A stretch of 64,000 nucleotides of DNA from Chenopodium formosanum. Lineage: Eukaryota > Streptophyta > Magnoliopsida > Caryophyllales > Amaranthaceae. This document shows, piece by piece, positions 19,662-31,356 of the stretch. Made by a program: the position numbers and the translations under genes. The number at the start of each line of letters is the position of its first letter. The first letter of the stretch is position 1. The notes under the pieces are model-generated. The model did no database searches. It was not told where the DNA came from and worked only from the letters and a program-made list of their open reading frames with translations. The stretch is from assembly GCA_024500155.1 (NCBI GenBank), contig CM044868.1:44428165-44492164 (forward strand). Direction: 5' to 3'.

Positions 19662-21266
19662 ATGTCAACCTCACACAAATTTACACCACACAAAAATTAC
19701 CTTCTCTCTCATCACTCCGATCAAAATTTCTCACCAATGTCTGTCTCACCAAAAACCCAAGTTGAAGCCGAAGCAAACACAAACCTTGTTCCAGAAATCA
19801 CCATGGAAATTATTCCGGAAACCCAAAATCTCGAAGCCTCCAAGCATGAGTTCCCCACTGAATCTAATACTTCTCGCAAGAGGAAAGCTGATGACATGCA
19901 AGAAGAAGTCGAGAACATTCCGGAGATGGGTATCAACTATCGAGACAAACCGGCGTCCATGAAAAAGTTGGAGAAAAGAAGTGAGCACTTTGTAACAGGT
20001 TTGGTACTCAATTTACCTTGGTGTAGGTCTGTTAAGTTGTATGAATTGCTAGATTTGTTTGAGGCCCAAAATTGGGTAAATTTGTTGGGTGAATGTTTCA
20101 ATCGGAGTTTGTATGTTGATGCTATGAGGGATTTTTGTAAAAGTTTCAAATACTCTAAAGGTGTTATTCGCTGCTGTGTGTATGAAAAAGAAATTGAGTT
20201 TGATGCGATGTACTTGGCTGAGTTGTTTGATGTTCCTAATACTGGATATGACTTGTATTTTAAAAGCAATGTGATAAGGAACCCTCTTCCTGATGCAAAC
20301 ATTGATGAGATTGTGGAGTATCTAGGTGGAGACCCGGAGGAAACCTACATAAATCACAATGACCTAACCCCTCTTGACAAAATCCTGTTAAAATTCGTGT
20401 ACAATGACATTATCCCTCGTTCTCAAAAGAGAGACAGTGCCAACAAGCTTGACTCTGTTCTCATCTATTGCCTAGCCAAAAAGATCCAAATTAACTTTCC
20501 CTCCATCATGATCCAACACCTTTCTCACTGTGTTCCAAAAGGATGGAAGGTGGGATATGGTAACCTACTTACCTATGTTTTCGAAAGCTTTGGCATCTCC
20601 TTTACTGATAAAGAACCTCTGCCCCTCAAAAATACCGAATACATGCAATCTATTTTCCTTGAAAATCATAAGATGAAGGTTGTAGATGGATGTTTTGAAG
20701 TTGTGCTGGAGGAAAAGGAGAAAAGGCCTAAGGAAGTAGGTGGACTAGCTGAGGGGGAAAAGGAGAGAGCTACTGGGATCATAGAGGGAGTAGTGCAGGA
20801 TATTCAGGAGGAGGAAGAGGAAAAGGTGGTTGAGGAAGTGATTGAGACAGGGGGAAGGAAGAAGAGGAAAAGTTTGAGGTTGATGAAGAAAAAGGAGACC
20901 TCTGCCCCCATTTGCATTGATATCTCAGGGGTGCAAGAGGATTTGCAGAAAGTCACAAACTCTCCTACTTCGGGCAAGTATGCATCTACTTCAGGTTTTG
21001 CAGCATTCAGTTCCCCACCGAAAGTTCCCAGCGAAGATGTGAAGGAGATGAAGGAGATGCTCCAGAAGGTGCTGAAGGAACAAGAGCAGTCCACGGAGAA
21101 GATGGAGGAACTGAAGAAGAGTGTGCTCATTCTTGATGCTGATCTGAAGAAACTGGTCAAGAGCTCAGAACAGGGGAGACAGTCCATTGTGAAGGACATA
21201 GTGTCTCAAATCAGCAAGAAGCTTGAGGATCTTGCTGTTGATGATGACCAGAGCACTGCTTCCTAA
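19662..21266 (+). CDS. Element B additional (env-position) ORF, 534 aa
   Basis: An uninterrupted frame, ATG at 19662, TAA at 21264. Sireviruses commonly carry an extra ORF here, often called env-like, but this protein shows no signal peptide and no clear membrane segment. Residues 100-320 form a globular region (VIRCCVYEKEIEFDAMYLAE, LTPLDKILLKFVYNDIIPRS, LIYCLAKKIQINFPSIMIQH) that resembles the 'putative plant transposon protein' domain found in many plant genomes. Residues 350-420 are Glu/Lys rich with a basic KKRKSLRLMKKK patch, a possible nuclear signal. Residues 455-525 are a heptad-like coiled coil. Its function is unknown; calling it an envelope protein is not supported by the sequence. 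Confidence 0.85.
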   Translation: MSTSHKFTPHKNYLLSHHSDQNFSPMSVSPKTQVEAEANTNLVPEITMEIIPETQNLEASKHEFPTESNTSRKRKADDMQEEVENIPEMGINYRDKPASMKKLEKRSEHFVTGLVLNLPWCRSVKLYELLDLFEAQNWVNLLGECFNRSLYVDAMRDFCKSFKYSKGVIRCCVYEKEIEFDAMYLAELFDVPNTGYDLYFKSNVIRNPLPDANIDEIVEYLGGDPEETYINHNDLTPLDKILLKFVYNDIIPRSQKRDSANKLDSVLIYCLAKKIQINFPSIMIQHLSHCVPKGWKVGYGNLLTYVFESFGISFTDKEPLPLKNTEYMQSIFLENHKMKVVDGCFEVVLEEKEKRPKEVGGLAEGEKERATGIIEGVVQDIQEEEEEKVVEEVIETGGRKKRKSLRLMKKKETSAPICIDISGVQEDLQKVTNSPTSGKYASTSGFAAFSSPPKVPSEDVKEMKEMLQKVLKEQEQSTEKMEELKKSVLILDADLKKLVKSSEQGRQSIVKDIVSQISKKLEDLAVDDDQSTAS

Positions 21267-21842
21267 CCTCTCTTTCCTTGCAGCCTTTTTATGTTGATGA
21301 AACTTCTGTTTTTATTTGTTTTTGGGAAACAATTTTTATTTGGTCTGTAATATTTTGGGCATTTTATTTTCTTTTGGTAAACTTGCAAATTTGGTACATT
21401 GGCCGATGTTTTAAATTGGTTTTGGATGATGAATGTCTATAATGCTTTTGCCTATATGCTTTGTGAATGTTTTCTCTATATATGCATGCTTCTTGTCTTA
21501 ACACTAGACCACTTGATGGTGCTGTGTTATGGTATACTACTGCTTGTGTGTTGGTTTTTGATAATGCCAAAAGGGGGAAAAAGATGCAAACTATCCAAGG
21601 AAACTTAATCATTCTATGGTCTCTGTTCGAAGTCCTCTCAGCAAGCCTACATCTCTACAGGCAGGTATATGTAAATACAAGTTTTTCCATTTTTGCAATT
21701 TTTCTTCTTTTTGTTTTCTGTCTTTATTTTTATTAAGTAGTTCCCTTTTTGCATTGCATTATATTTTTGCATTTTCTTTCTTTAGTTTAGGGTGGATTAT
21801 CTTTGTTTCCTTGTAAGTAAGTTTGGATTGTTTGTCATCATC
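21267..21842 (+). other. Element B 3' untranslated region
   Basis: T-rich noncoding DNA. A second polypurine-like tract, AAAAGGGGGAAAAAGATG, sits at 21570-21587, well upstream of the one next to the LTR. Extra polypurine tracts in this region are a known Sirevirus trait. Confidence 0.7.
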
Positions 21843-21857
21843 AAAAAGGGGGAATAT
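21843..21857 (+). other. Element B polypurine tract
   Basis: AAAAAGGGGGAATAT directly before the 3' LTR, the primer for plus-strand DNA synthesis. Confidence 0.9.
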
Positions 21858-23267
21858 TGTTGGACTTAATGATTTTGATGATGACACAACCTCACTTACT
21901 TACATACTAATAAAGGCTTGATTGTTTGAGTGTGTGATCAGTGCAAAGACTAGGAGAATTAAGTGTCGAGCAAAGATACCATGAGGAACAGGAAAGCCAG
22001 AAACAAAGCTATCCAAAAAGAAGAGTTCCCTCACAGGAACTGGCGCTTCAGAAATGAAGACTGGAGAAGAGAAGGTTCCCTCAGGGAACAGAAGCTTCAG
22101 AGAAGAAGCATCACCAGAGAAGAGAAGTTCCTTCCAAGGAACAGAAGCCTCGGAGTAGAAGCTTCATCAGAGAAACATGAAGACTAAATATATTTTTATA
22201 TTTTAGGATTTATGTAAGTATAAGATATTAAATGGCACTCGAAAAATCTGTGTGGAATTGGTCTAAGAAGATAAAATTGTGCATGCTAGTTTTTAGGAAA
22301 ACGGTTGCAATCTAAAACGTTTATCTTTTGAAAGGGATTTTATTTCTTTCTGAATTTCGAAAATATCTTGTGCAAAAAGATTTTATTTTATTTTCCTATT
22401 TTCGAAATTATCTTCTGAAAAAATAAAATCACCTTGTTTTCCAAAACTTGCGGCCTACTTTCCCACGTTCTTCATCAAGTCGTGGTTCTGCAAAATTGAG
22501 GAGTTCATGGTTCCTTAAATTAAGGGACATGATCTTCTTAGTGGGCATGAGTAGTGGCGTAATGGGTTTGCAGCACAATGAAGTTTTTCCAAGGCGTTTT
22601 GTGATCTATAAATAGCTCTTGATTTCTGTTGGAAAAACTTGTCCTTGCTCACATAAGTTTTCAAGCTTTTAATTGAGTCAAGCGTCCAATTCCACATAAG
22701 TTGATTAGAGTGTTCTTAATGTTCTTATACTAGAGTTTGTTTTTCTTTCGAGTTGTAATTGGAGAATGGGGAAGTTCGAGTGAACATTTGTGTATGAGAA
22801 AGAGAAGAGAAAAGAGAAAGAGAAGAGAAAGAGAAGAGAAAGAGAAAAGAGAAAGAGAAGAGAAAGAGAAGAGAAAGAGAAGAGAGAACAGAGAAAGAGA
22901 ACAGAGAACAGAGAAAGAGAAGAGAGAACAGAGAAGTGAGAAGAGAGAAAGAGAAGAGAAGAGTAACAAGTTGGGTGACTTGTTCCTCAGGGTCTCAAGT
23001 TCGTAGAGGAACTTGAGTTTGAGTCTTTAGCTTGCAATAGGATCATTTGCCCTATTCTAGTGAAGATTCTTTTCCCAAAATCCCAAGTGGTCGTGGTTTT
23101 TCTCCTTGTTAGGGCCAAGGAGTTTTCCACGTAAAATCTCTCTTGCATTCTTTTGTTCCTTCAGTTAATCTCTCAGTTCCTTTAGCTAACTTAATTTTAA
23201 TTCCGCAAAAAGTTTGGCTAAACTCTCATACTACAATTCAACCCCCCCTTCTTGTAGTATTCATTGA

Positions 23268-23274
<7 letters not shown>
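21858..23274 (+). repeat. Element B 3' LTR
   Basis: 1417 bp, TGTTGG to CAACA, nearly identical to 12669-14085, including the GTTCC hairpins, TATA box (22607) and GA-rich tract. It is followed at once by the TA microsatellite. Confidence 0.95.
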
Positions 23275-23361
<87 letters not shown>

Positions 23362-23394
23362 ATATATGTATATATATATGTATATATATATATG
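23275..23394. repeat. TA microsatellite (target site of element B)
   Basis: A long (TA)n run with a few TATG units at its 3' end. Its left remnant is 12 bases before 12669. The repeat therefore existed in element A's leader, or grew afterwards, and B inserted near its left edge with TATAT on each side. Confidence 0.9.
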
Positions 23395-23966
23395 AATTAT
23401 ATGTTAGATGCATGTTTAGAATTTAGAATGTTGTGATGATTAATTAAGTTCACTTAAATTAACCAACATAGAAACCCTAGGTCCCTAAATATTGAATAAA
23501 AACTTGTCATTCCAAAACAACACTTACCGGCCAAACGAGGGTAGTTGTGGGCTACGCCAAAGCGAGGCATCACTACCTCTCCTAGGAAGTAAGGCATACC
23601 GGGTATGCAAGTTTGTTTTGGTTATACTCAACGATATGAGTGATGGAGTCCTAACATGTCGTGGCAAAGTGAATATATTGTTGAGAGAGCATTAGATGCG
23701 ACGATTTATTTAACCAAGAGTGGCTTGGAGCCATTAGCAAAGCGTTTCATACCTTAGGAGATTGAGCGTTAAGACAAGCCAAAGCATGCTTAACCACTCT
23801 TTGTTTCTTCGGATCTTGGAATCGACTTATTCTCACCAAATTTGGGACAACTTTAAATGTGTGAATAAGACGTTTTTAAATAAGTTTGATTAAAATGCAT
23901 GAATTCAATCTTATTTAAATTTTATGAATGGTTTTTCATTTAAAAAATTCTTTTAAATGTAGAATC
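23395..23966 (+). other. Element A leader, second part
   Basis: Continuation of the untranslated leader after element B and the TA repeat, up to the gag ATG at 23967. No reading frame or motif stands out. Confidence 0.55.
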
Positions 23967-24858
23967 ATGTCTTCAACTATCGACAACAATCTTATGTTCC
24001 CATAACTTCCCGAGAAGTTATCATTTAGCTTGAATTCGGTAAACTTCAAGGAATGGGAAGAGGAACTCCGTTTGACCCTCCGCAATTGCTACCTAGAGCA
24101 TATCTTGGATACTCCCATCCCGAGTTTCTACTCAAAAGGGATTATGAGCGATATGGCTCATGAGGAGTAGAGTTATGATTGCAAGAGAGTCTCTCGACTC
24201 ATGGCAAACTCCATTCCGGAACAGTGGAAGAAGAAATCTCCAACTACCTTCCGGATATACTTCTCAAGGCTCTAGAAGATGTGGTCAATTTGAGGGTAAC
24301 AAAGAGAGACAAGGGCAACTATGATGGACTCGTGGAAGAAGTGACTAGGTCATTGTCTAACATCAAGATCAAGCCACCGCAAGATGGATGTCTTAGAAAA
24401 GAAAGGCAAGAAGTATGGGCTAGGGTCTATAATGCAAGACTTAGATCCGGGATGCCACTTCAAGCCCATGTGCAAAAGATGATAAGGTTATTTAACCATC
24501 TGGAACTGATTGGTAAACCGGTGGAGGATGAGCAAGCGGCTCATATGCTTCTAAGCTCACTCCACTCGGGGTATGTTGCAATTAAGATGCGACTTACCAA
24601 CAATCGTAACAAACTGTCCTACAAGGAAGTTGTCCAAGAGCTCCAGAAAACCTATTCTTGCAAGGCGACTACGTTTGCTCTGAGGCTCAAGAAAAAGGAA
24701 TTCAAAAACAAGGCAAAGATGCGCTGCTTCTATTGTAGTAAGCAAGGCCACTACAAAAGAGAATGTAGCAAGTATCTGGAAGATGAGGCAAGAGGAAAGA
24801 TAGCCTCAATCTCAAGTATCATCCACACACTTAAAAATAAGCAATTTATAAGGTATTA
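23967..24858 (+). pseudogene. gag: Element A gag
   Basis: From ATG 23967 the start MSSTIDNN is followed by a stop after 12 codons, then by FKEWEEELRLTLRNCYLEHI, the start of a copia gag domain, another stop near 24167 and a frame change. The frame open from 24179 to 24859 carries the rest of the domain (LQAHVQKMIRLFNHLE) and one CCHC knuckle, CFYCSKQGHYKREC, near 24724-24765. At least two stops and one frameshift make it non-functional. One knuckle and a small gag contrast with the Sirevirus B. Confidence 0.85.
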
Positions 24859-25844
24859 GATACTGGAAAATTGACTCATTTTATGCTCTTATTTCAAGAA
24901 CGAAATGAGCGATGTTTTTCAAGTGGTCATGAGTACACAAGTGGAAGATGAATAAAGTCTATCTAAAGAAAGCTTGTAATCTCATGTATTTTGTCTAAAA
25001 CTTGTTAAGTTTTATCTACCATACTTTGATCTTGGGACGTTGGACGTCATTTTAAACCTTGATCACAAGACCTTTTGCTTAAATGTCTTGTTTATATTTA
25101 TGGAAATTACACCTTTTGTGTGTTTAGACAAAATTGTTTATGATAATACCAAAATATCTAAGACCATGGAGTCAAACCAAACTTACTTGTGGCATTGTCG
25201 TCTTGGCCACATTAACATTAAACGCATCAAGAGACTTCTACATGAAGGTGTTCTTAACTCTTTTGATTTAGAATCGTTTGAGAATTGCGAGCGATGTTTA
25301 TTAGGCAAGATGATTAAGCAGCCATTCTCCAAGCTAGGAGAAAGGGCAGGAGACTTATTAGGTCTAATACACACTGATATATGTGGACCAATGAGCTCAA
25401 CCACAAGAAATGGACACCGATATTTTATCACCTTCACAGATGACTATAGTAGATATGGTTATGTCTACCTAATGTCACATAAATCTGAATCGTTTGAAAA
25501 GTTCAAGAATTTCAGAGTGAAGTTGAAAATCAGCTTGGCAAGAAAATCAAAGCCCTTCGATCGGATCGAGGTGGTGAATACTTTAGCCAAGAATTCGATG
25601 ACCATCTGAAAGAAAAAGGTATACTTTCAGAATTGACACCTCCAGGAACTCCTCAATGGAACGGAGTATCAGAAAGGAGAAATCAAACCCTGTTGGACAT
25701 GGTACGATCAACAATGGGTCTTAGTGATCTTCCTATCTCTTTTTGGGGACTCGCACTTCTAACTGCGGAACTAACACTGAACCGTGCACCATCAAAAGCT
25801 GTACAAAAGACTCCATATGAATTATGGACAAAGAAACCTCCTAG
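24859..25844 (+). pseudogene. Element A protease trace and integrase, 5' part
   Basis: The protease is reduced to a DTG triad at 24859-24867; most of the domain between there and 25040 is deleted or unreadable. GAG-pre-integrase follows (YLWHCRLGHINIKRIKRLLH, then CERCLLGKM), and the integrase core (IHTDICGPM, DDYSRYGYVYLM). One frameshift near 25580 separates this from the last core segment (TPQWNGVSERRNQTLLDMVR). The frame stops at the element C insertion point, GTTGT at 25845-25849, and continues at 51659. Confidence 0.88.
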
Positions 25845-25849
25845 GTTGT

Positions 25850-27337
25850 TGACAAAGGAATAATTGCATCTTCAAACAACTACACCTAAATCAAATACAT
25901 TTTATAACACTCGACTCAACCTATTACAAATATAGGGCAAGTAGAGGGGTCGAACCACAGTGAGAAATGCATAAACACCGCATTCATTACCTAGAGTCTA
26001 AGCTATCTCGGAACAAGAAGTGTGAATAACTAAGAGATTAAACTAAGAACGAAATGGATTAAAATTAATATATAACTAAGCACCAAGGGAAATGGGTAGA
26101 TGTAGATGCCGCTTGATCATGCAATAACAAAGTAGAAAATCAATGGTAAACTAAACATGCATGAATATCGAAGTAAGGCCCAAACTAACCGCCTTCCGGG
26201 GTTAATCGGTTTCGCCTAACATAGCCTCTATGTTTCTACACTAGAACCATATATTAGAAGGTGCAATCGAAGAACTATCGATAGTAATGAATCTCAATAA
26301 AGTCAACTTCCGTTCCTTGTTAGCAAAGATTCACCTTTAATCAACTAACAATGTGCACTTGCAAGAAGATCAAAGAATATCAAGCTTGCAAAGACTTTAA
26401 TCACCATTAACATAACCCCAACATTATAAGAATGAAAAATTAGAAACTACACCATCCCCACACCCTTGGCTAAGTGACTACTCAGAAATGATATTGAAGA
26501 CAATATCAATCATCAATTCAACAAGCATCAACATGATCAATAAGCAAAGAAGGAAAATAAAAGCAAATAAGCAAAATAAAAAACAAAGGTAAAGAGAAAG
26601 AATAAGAGATTGCTCATTAATTGAAGATGAAGGTCTAAAAAAGATTGAACAAACTCCTTCTTCAAAATCCAAGTTCATCAATGAAGAAAACCACACTTTC
26701 TCTCTCTACCAATGAAGACTAATAGTGTTTCTCTCTCTAGATTAAGCTAAAAAGTGCTGAAAATCAAAACTAAGTTAATCTAATTGCCTCAAAACGTTCT
26801 AAGATGGGAATTATATAGTCCGTACAGAGCCAGCTGAGAAAAGGAGAGGTCCGACCGAACAATGGGAAGGTTCGGCCGGACTACAGGGTAGGTTCGGCCG
26901 AACCATGGGTAGGTTCGGTCGAACTTCCCTAATCCTTGTCTGGTCGAACTTCTGTGGTTCGACCACTCCTGCAAAATTGCCAAATTGCATCTTGTCCCTG
27001 CCTCGACGTTCGGCCGAACCATTGAGCAGGTTCGGCCACACTTTTGTTCGGCCACACCTTCAGGAGGTTCGGTCGAACCTCTTCTAAATCATACTTCCTC
27101 CAGCTTCCCTTGAGCTTAGCTTCCTCCTCTTGAAAATCCCGATGGTTCCTACAAAGCATAAGCATGAAAATCACAATAAAAACAAAGCGAGAAGACTAAG
27201 AAAAGGGAAGATAGAGGAGAAACAAAAGAGGAAGCAAAACTAAGTAAAAATGCTTAGAAAAAGGGCCAAACAAGTGCAAATGAGGGGAGAATCCTTAGAG
27301 AAAAAGGATAAAAGAGTGGCATAAATGCCACTCATCA
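25850..27337 (-). repeat. Element C LTR1 (3' LTR in element direction)
   Basis: 1488 bp, TGACAAAG to CTCATCA on the + strand. It holds a cluster of GTTCGGCCGAAC-type words at 26850-27090, with a perfect 14-mer GGTTCGGCCGAACC at 26891-26904. On the minus strand a TATA-like TATATAA lies at 26811-26817. This is the longest of the three LTR copies. Confidence 0.92.
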
Positions 27338-27352
27338 AAATCCCCCACACTT
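27338..27352 (-). other. Element C polypurine tract
   Basis: Minus strand AAGTGTGGGGGATTT immediately before LTR1, fixing the element's direction. Confidence 0.85.
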
Positions 27353-29970
27353 GCCTTTTGCTTGTCCTCAAGCAAGGAATACTAAAACAAAAAGACAACA
27401 CACACAACAAGCATAATATGACAAGGGTTAAGAAAATTAATCAAGCTTCAAGATGGGAAATGCTCCAAATGGACTCCAACATAGGGACATGAATCAAAGA
27501 ATGCTTACTTTTCTCAACTCAAAGAGTGGGAACACGTTCTAAGATGCTCATGGTTGAAGGAGACAAACCTAAGCTAAGCGTAGAAAACTAATGATTTCAT
27601 CCTCTGCCCTAGCCCCAACCAAGACGGTCCGCGTTCTCTCCACTAGCTTCAAATCATCCCCAAGTTAGCTCCTCATGATTCCTCGAGGGAACCGGAAAAA
27701 GAAATTTTTATGTGGAATCATAAGGTTACCCCGAAATCTTAACTATGCACACTCTCTCCATAGGGTTGAAATCTTTCTCCCTCCACTGTTCTTTTACCGC
27801 ACTCCTCCAAGTCCAAGGGTCTTAACTCGGGTTGTAATGTCATGGCTAGGGGTTAAGGTTGGGAATTAATTTGAAAATTTTGGTGGCAAATCCTAAGTTA
27901 AGCAAAAGAGTGGCCATCTCTCAAGAACAACCTAAGAATTGAACCTAAATTCAAATTGCAACCTTCAATACAAAATTTCACAACATTACTTCATTTCTCT
28001 CATCATTTTCTCTTTCTTTTTTTTTCAACTCTTTTTTTTTATTTTTTTTTTCAGATTCTTTTTCTTTTTTTTCTTTTGGTCTTTATACGTTGCATCCTTC
28101 CTCACAAACTTTTTGCAAATATTTTCTTTCATGAACAACATCCAAAATCTCACTTGAACCAATATTCACAACTTTCTTGCCCCAAAACCAACACTCTCAA
28201 ATTCGAACCTCACAAGCCAATGCTTCACTAACTACAAGGGTTGGTAGAACATAGGCCGATAGGTTTGTAATATGGCTAGATCAAGAAAGGGGAATGAGGC
28301 CCAAATTGGTTAGCAAGTGGGTGGATGTAAAAATGAAAACCAAATTTGTAACAAAACACAAAGAAAACAAAGAAAAATGAGAAGAAATGCCCTTTTCCTC
28401 CTTTAAAGTTGTTTGGTCACGATCTCGGGAGCTAAATACCAACACAAAGATTAAGACATGCATAGTTAAGGATCCAAAGCGCCGCTCACAAGAATGATGA
28501 AGGCTAGAACAAATGACGCTCACACGGGATAAAAATAAGCAAATACCAACCAAGGGAATCCTATTCACTAAGGAGAGCAACACCATCTTACCACTTTCCC
28601 GTGAACTAGGGGTTCAAACGTCCTCAAAAGTTCTAAACCGGGCTACCTTAGCTTATAATGTGTCTAATTCAACCTTAAGCATTCTCAAACCGTGTAAACC
28701 CTCATCAACTAGGAAGGTAAGCATTCAAAGACATGTCATAAAAAAGGCACACAAATTCTCAAATCCAAATGAATGAGCAAATCAACATAAAAAATATTTC
28801 AACTTGCCATAGTCATGCTTGTTACACAAAAGAGAACAAGAAAAACACACAAGAAAGAGGAAGAAATTAAAAAGGTTCATAATCAAGGCATGTAAATCAA
28901 ATAAATCCCAATCGACATACAAGTGATCGTTGATATCAACATCTACGATCCCAGGTTCCTTAGAACCAAAATCAATCAACCTTGAACCATTCAACTCTTC
29001 CTAAACTAGACCTAAACTAAGCTTTCAAAGTAAAAGAAAAAGAAAAAGAAAAAGAGGACAGGTCTCACCAAATTCCGCTTGAAATAAAAGACAAGGTAAT
29101 ATATCCGATCTCACCAAGGGAGCTAGTGTTGCTCCTTAACGTCCTTCATCTCCGCTTTCAAGCTTCAAGAAAGGTGAGCCAAACAAAAGAAACTACAACA
29201 AAACAAGAAAAAGTTAGAAAACAAATAGAAGGACTAAAGAAATAAACAAAAAGAAGAAAAAATAAATAAAAAGCTATCTACAAAGTTTGGATTAAGGGGA
29301 TTTGGATTTTCGGGAATTTTGGATTTTTTTCTTGGGAGCATCTCCACCTACAAAAAATCGAGAATCATCAAAGAAAATCATCAGAAATCAGCAAAAATAA
29401 TCATAAAACATTATCATCATCACCATCACATCACCATCATCATCACAACATCATCATCTCATCACAAAACCTTCACAACATCACCATAACAACATCACCA
29501 TCACAACGCCATCAACAATAACAAGGCCACTATCCTCACTATCCTCCTTATGTGCAAGCTACTACCCTACCACTCTACCCTCCTATGTACACTTCAACCA
29601 ACCAAAAGGACATCCTCCCCCCCCACACTATTCTTTTTCTCGTCCCGAGCAAAAGTTACAAGTTAGAAGATCGGGGGGAGGGAAGGGAACCCTCATCACG
29701 GGTTATCATCTCCTTGCCCCCTAGGTCGAGGGTGGTTAACATGATCAAACCCGGGAGTATCTATGAAAGGGTGGAAGGGTTGGTTGAAGTGCTCATAGGG
29801 CCACCCTTGGTCACCCCAACCGCCATCAAAAGGAGTAGGGGTAGATGTGGATGCCGGGTCATAAGCCGAATCACACCCACCCGGACGATAGGGGTTGTAT
29901 GGTGGGGTGCCAACGTGTTGGGTAGGGTCGATGGGACCTTCCCAATAGGCGTAGCAAGGGGGGTGGGGTG
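27353..29970 (-). other. Element C 3' untranslated region
   Basis: 2.6 kb without a credible gene. It holds poly-T runs (28015-28075), an AAAAAG repeat (29035-29055), a degenerate ATC/CAT microsatellite (29390-29520) and a C-rich stretch (29610-29630). Scattered short frames on both strands show no protein likeness. A Pro-rich minus-strand stretch at 29770-29970 may be a remnant of the env-like ORF's C terminus. Confidence 0.6.
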
Positions 29971-31356
29971 TTAAGGGTCATAGGGCCCCCAATGATTGAC
30001 CGGACCCTCTTGAGGGGGGTGGTAGGGGTAGCTAACATAGGGCGCTTGGATGCCCGCTTGTACAAGGTTATCATAATTCATCCTCCCGTAGTACCCCCAT
30101 TGTTCAATGGAAGCTTGGTTAACCTGATGGATATCCTCGAGGGTACTACGAAGGGCATTCATATCAAAAGGAGGAAAGGAGGATGAGGAAGATGCCTCAC
30201 CTCCCCCACTAAGGGGGGGAACGATTTGCTCCTGACAGAGGACCCGCGGAGGTTGAGGAACTCCACCCCGGGCTCTAGTTCGTCTCAGCTCATTGGGGAT
30301 GTTTTGCTGAGGGATCTTCCATTTGAGAGGAGCGGAGTGGTCCACCGTAGTGAGGTCGGGGTCCGGGAGGACACACCATTTGATCTCCCTATCGACCAAG
30401 AGGATGAATCGACGCTTGCTAGTGGTGTAGTTGAGGAAGCGGCAGTGACGGAGGGCGCTTATGGAAAGAGCATATAGAGGGAACTCGTCGGTGAGCTCTT
30501 CTCGGGTTTGGTGCACAGGTGGGAGAAATTCAATTTGATCTTTTTATGCTCCATTCTTCAAAGAAAGAGCAATGATAGTAATCATGCCACCCATAAAGAT
30601 CTCATCACCGAGACGGTTATCCCTAGTATCTAAGAGCCGTTGGATTAAGGTGGAAGAGCATTGAAATTTGAACTGCTGAGGGTTATCGGCAAAGAATAGG
30701 CAAGGAACCTCATCTTTTACCATGGAGCCGAGGTTTGCTTTGAAGAACACGGCATATTGTAGAAGCTGTACAAAATACCTCAAGGCTAAGTGAATTATAT
30801 TGTTGACCTTTGAGGCATTAGTTTGAAACCTATCCTTGTTGGTGATACTCCTCCACCACTCTTGCTCGTTGTAAGGTATGCGATGAATGGAGGTCATTTC
30901 GGATAGGTGATCAAGTCCGGTGGCATGCCAAAAGAATATCTCATTTATCTCACTTTCCGTTAAAGAGTGATCCTCGTTGAACATTCTAAAGGGGATCATA
31001 AGTTGAGGATCCTCATCAACATCCTCCGGCTCAATGACTTCCTTGCGAAGAGAGGCAAGGAGTTCCAAAGTTACACGCTCGTAAGTGTAAGCTTGGAGGT
31101 GAATGAAGTCACCCCATCCAAAGTTCTAAGCCAACCTGACCACCTCATCCAAAATACCTAGCTTCCTCAAAGTTGTGGGGCAAAAGAATCTTGTAGATCG
31201 GATTAGACGCTTGATGAGTGAGTCATAGATGGGCCAAAATTGCTCGTCCGAAGCAACAATGTCGTGATCATTGATGCTGGGAGGAGGTGGGAATTGTGGT
31301 CCTGAAGATTCTCCCACTCTCTTCCTCTTTGACTTTCCTTTGTGTTTGCCGAACAT
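29971..31356 (-). pseudogene. Element C env-position ORF (Athila ORF-1-like), two stops
   Basis: Minus strand, ATG at 31356 (MFGKHKGKSKRKRVGE, a basic start). The frame runs 462 codons to 29971 with only two in-frame stops, TAG at 31126-31128 and TAA at 30544-30546; there is no frameshift. The middle (IPFRMFNEDHSLTESEINEI, ALRYFVQLLQYAVFFKANLG) resembles the Athila ORF-1 family that occupies the env position in these plant elements. The C-terminal part is Pro/Gln rich. I see no convincing signal peptide, and the function of the family is unknown. It is shared by both gag-pol copies, as only one 3' region remains. Confidence 0.75.

Larger units (their letters stand above)
12669..23274 (+). mobile_element. 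Element B: near-intact Sirevirus (SIRE/Maximus-type Ty1/copia), 10.6 kb
   Basis: Two 1417-bp LTRs with about three differences by eye flank a tRNA-Met primer site, a gag with two zinc knuckles, an uninterrupted 1063-codon pol, an additional 3' ORF of 534 codons and a polypurine tract. It lies in a TA microsatellite of element A's leader (TATAT on both sides). The order protease-integrase-RT-RNase H is Ty1/copia; the large gag and the extra ORF mark the Sirevirus genus. The LTR similarity means a very recent insertion. A 1-nt loss in gag is the only clear defect. Confidence 0.95.

Noticed and set aside
23143..23436. 97-codon frame with a Tyr-Ile repeat
   Set aside because: Translation of the TA microsatellite.
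26789..27174. Overlapping frames on both strands in the C LTRs (also 51067-51491)
   Set aside because: Generated by repeated GTTCGGCCGAAC words; not conserved as protein.
28513..29974. Plus-strand frames of 87-140 codons in the element C 3' region
   Set aside because: No domain, opposite to the element's coding strand, broken by simple repeats.
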